Positions 52,523-53,479 of a stretch of DNA of 53,479 nt are shown in pieces. The position numbers were made by a program, and so were the translations under genes. How positions within the stretch are numbered: the first letter of the stretch is position 1; each line of letters opens with the position of its first letter. Source of the DNA: an uncultured Lachnospiraceae bacterium (GTDB lineage: Bacteria; Bacillota; Clostridia; Lachnospirales; Lachnospiraceae); contig ONEK01000015.1 in NCBI GenBank assembly GCA_900316855.1, forward strand, positions 1 to 53,479, read 5' to 3'. The notes below the pieces were generated by a model. The model saw only the letters and a list, made by a program, of their open reading frames with translations, was not told where the DNA came from and searched no databases.

Positions 52523-53479
52523 TCAGGCCGGCCGCTTTTCTTTTCCCGGTGTTTTTGGCCGTTCCGGTTCCCGGAACATCTCCCGGCAGAGTCTCAGCCC
52601 CCGCTGTTTTTCCATCTCCTCATAGGACCGGTAGACGTCGGACCACGGTGTCATTTCCGGAAGAAATTCCCTGTCCCTGAGTGTTCCGTCGTCATTCAGG
52701 TGCGGCGGAACCTTGTCGAAGAGATACCGCAGATAGATCTCCACATCAGCACCATTCGCCCTGGCTGTTTCCACAAGGGAATACATAACCGCGTTGACTT
52801 CAGCCCCTTTAATGGTATCTGCGAACTTCCAGTTTGCCCGGCCCACACTATAGGAGGCAATGACCCGTTCCGCATGGCCGTTGTCAATGGGGATATTCCC
52901 GTCCGTAAGGAATACGCGGAGTTTCTGTTCCTGATTGACGGCATAGGCGACCGCCCGCTGCAGCCTTTCAGGAAAGACCGCGCCGCTCTCATCCAGCCCG
53001 TGGATGTAGGAAAACAGGTCGTCCATTTTCGGCGCGATCCTTTCGCGGCGCTTCTTCAGGCGCAGTTCTGCCGGAAGGTTCTTCAGCCGGCCCTCCTCTG
53101 CGTAGATGCTCCGGATCTTCAGGAGTACTTTTGTCTCCGGAAGGTCCATGATCTCTTTGTCCGTCATGGATTCCAGGTCACGGACAAAGAACGCGATTGC
53201 AAAATACCTGCGCGCATGCATCATGCAGCCGCTCACCGTGATCTGTCCCGGATGCTCCTTTTCCAGCAGCTGGTATGCTATATAGGCATCGCAGGTGATA
53301 TACCCGATAAACTCCCTGTAATACCTGCGCAGATGGTCCGTCCCGCGGGTTCTTTCAAAGCAGAAAACGATGATTGGCGGACCTTCCGCAAGCTCGGAGC
53401 TGCAGTGGACCCACAGGAAGCTTTTGGTGGATGCGCTGCGGCCGTCCTTGTTGACCTGGATATAAGTCTCATCGGTCTG
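52523..53479 (-). CDS. tnpC: IS66-family transposase (TnpC), 5' part beyond the window
   Basis: The C-terminal ~318 residues of an IS66 transposase, continuous to the right edge on the minus strand. Visible: QTDETYIQVNKDG, then GYITCDAYIAYQLL (a catalytic Asp of the DDE core), SGCMMHARRYF, and IPIDNGHAERVIASYSVGRANWKF (catalytic Glu in the IDNxxxER pattern), followed by the C-terminal VEIYLRYLFDKVPP. TnpC is usually about 500 residues, so a third is missing beyond the edge. The gene's last codons form a GCCGGCC-TGAA-GGCCGGC hairpin that can end transcription. No IS terminal inverted repeat could be assigned with confidence in the ~75 bases after the stop. Confidence 0.9.
   Translation of the reverse strand, partial: QTDETYIQVNKDGRSASTKSFLWVHCSSELAEGPPIIVFCFERTRGTDHLRRYYREFIGYITCDAYIAYQLLEKEHPGQITVSGCMMHARRYFAIAFFVRDLESMTDKEIMDLPETKVLLKIRSIYAEEGRLKNLPAELRLKKRRERIAPKMDDLFSYIHGLDESGAVFPERLQRAVAYAVNQEQKLRVFLTDGNIPIDNGHAERVIASYSVGRANWKFADTIKGAEVNAVMYSLVETARANGADVEIYLRYLFDKVPPHLNDDGTLRDREFLPEMTPWSDVYRSYEEMEKQRGLRLCREMFREPERPKTPGKEKRPA

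Overview
The window looks like chromosomal DNA from an anaerobic, fairly high-GC member of the Bacillota, most likely a gut-type Clostridia/Lachnospiraceae-like organism. This is inferred from the PTS set (EIIBCA, HPr, EI), the AGGAGG-type ribosome binding sites, the small alarmone synthetase, the paired short ChrA genes, and an anaerobic purine-catabolism island of the kind known from clostridia and E. coli. There is no rRNA and I saw no tRNA or CRISPR array. Genes are dense, and most neighbours are co-directional and overlap or abut.

Layout. (1) 0.2-9.3 kb: a large EAL-type c-di-GMP phosphodiesterase, a heterodimeric ABC exporter, a secreted EndA-like nuclease lipoprotein (minus strand), an EamA transporter and a NimA/PNPOx-like flavoprotein. 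(2) 9.3-13.3 kb: five 11-bp-spaced GTTCA-type repeats and a -10 box in front of a short terminated transcript, a RelA/SpoT-domain alarmone synthetase, and a two-gene chromate-type transporter divergent from a LysR regulator. (3) 13.5-21.8 kb: a sugar locus with amylosucrase, a LacI regulator, a HAD phosphatase, a sucrose/glucoside-type EIIBCA, HPr and EI. Two promoters in it carry the same 14-bp operator. (4) 22-24.4 kb: a DUF1275 membrane protein and a membrane diguanylate cyclase.

(5) 24.5-42.2 kb: a long purine (xanthine/urate) degradation island. It holds a hydantoinase/dihydropyrimidinase, a three-subunit molybdenum hydroxylase, SsnA, a short YgfK, YgeX (diaminopropionate ammonia-lyase), YgeY, a D-aminoacylase-like amidohydrolase, a fused FeS-Mo xanthine dehydrogenase, MocA, a MoeA-like protein and an XdhC-like maturation factor. 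A 232-bp palindromic MITE-like element, flanked by an 8-bp target duplication, sits inside this operon between the Mo and FeS subunit genes. (6) 42.2-49.4 kb: molybdenum supply, with moaA, a MOSC-MoaB fusion, modA, modB, modC and moaC. A DUF4143 AAA ATPase with its own promoter and upstream tandem repeats interrupts this block. (7) 49.4-53.5 kb: a second membrane diguanylate cyclase, a HAD phosphatase, a PsiE-like protein, a 5'-truncated Mor-like HTH gene and the 3' part of an IS66 transposase running off the window.

How it works together: regions 5 and 6 form one metabolic unit. Molybdate uptake (ModABC) and molybdopterin synthesis (MoaA, MoaC, MoaB-MOSC, MoeA-like) feed cofactor to two molybdenum hydroxylases, whose maturation is helped by MocA and XdhC. 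The hydroxylases, SsnA, the hydantoinase, YgeY and YgeX would then open the purine rings and release ammonia and carbon. The YgeW carbamoyltransferase, carbamate kinase, SelD, YqeB and YqeC of related clusters are not seen here, and YgfK is only half its usual length, so the pathway in this organism may differ in its last and redox steps.
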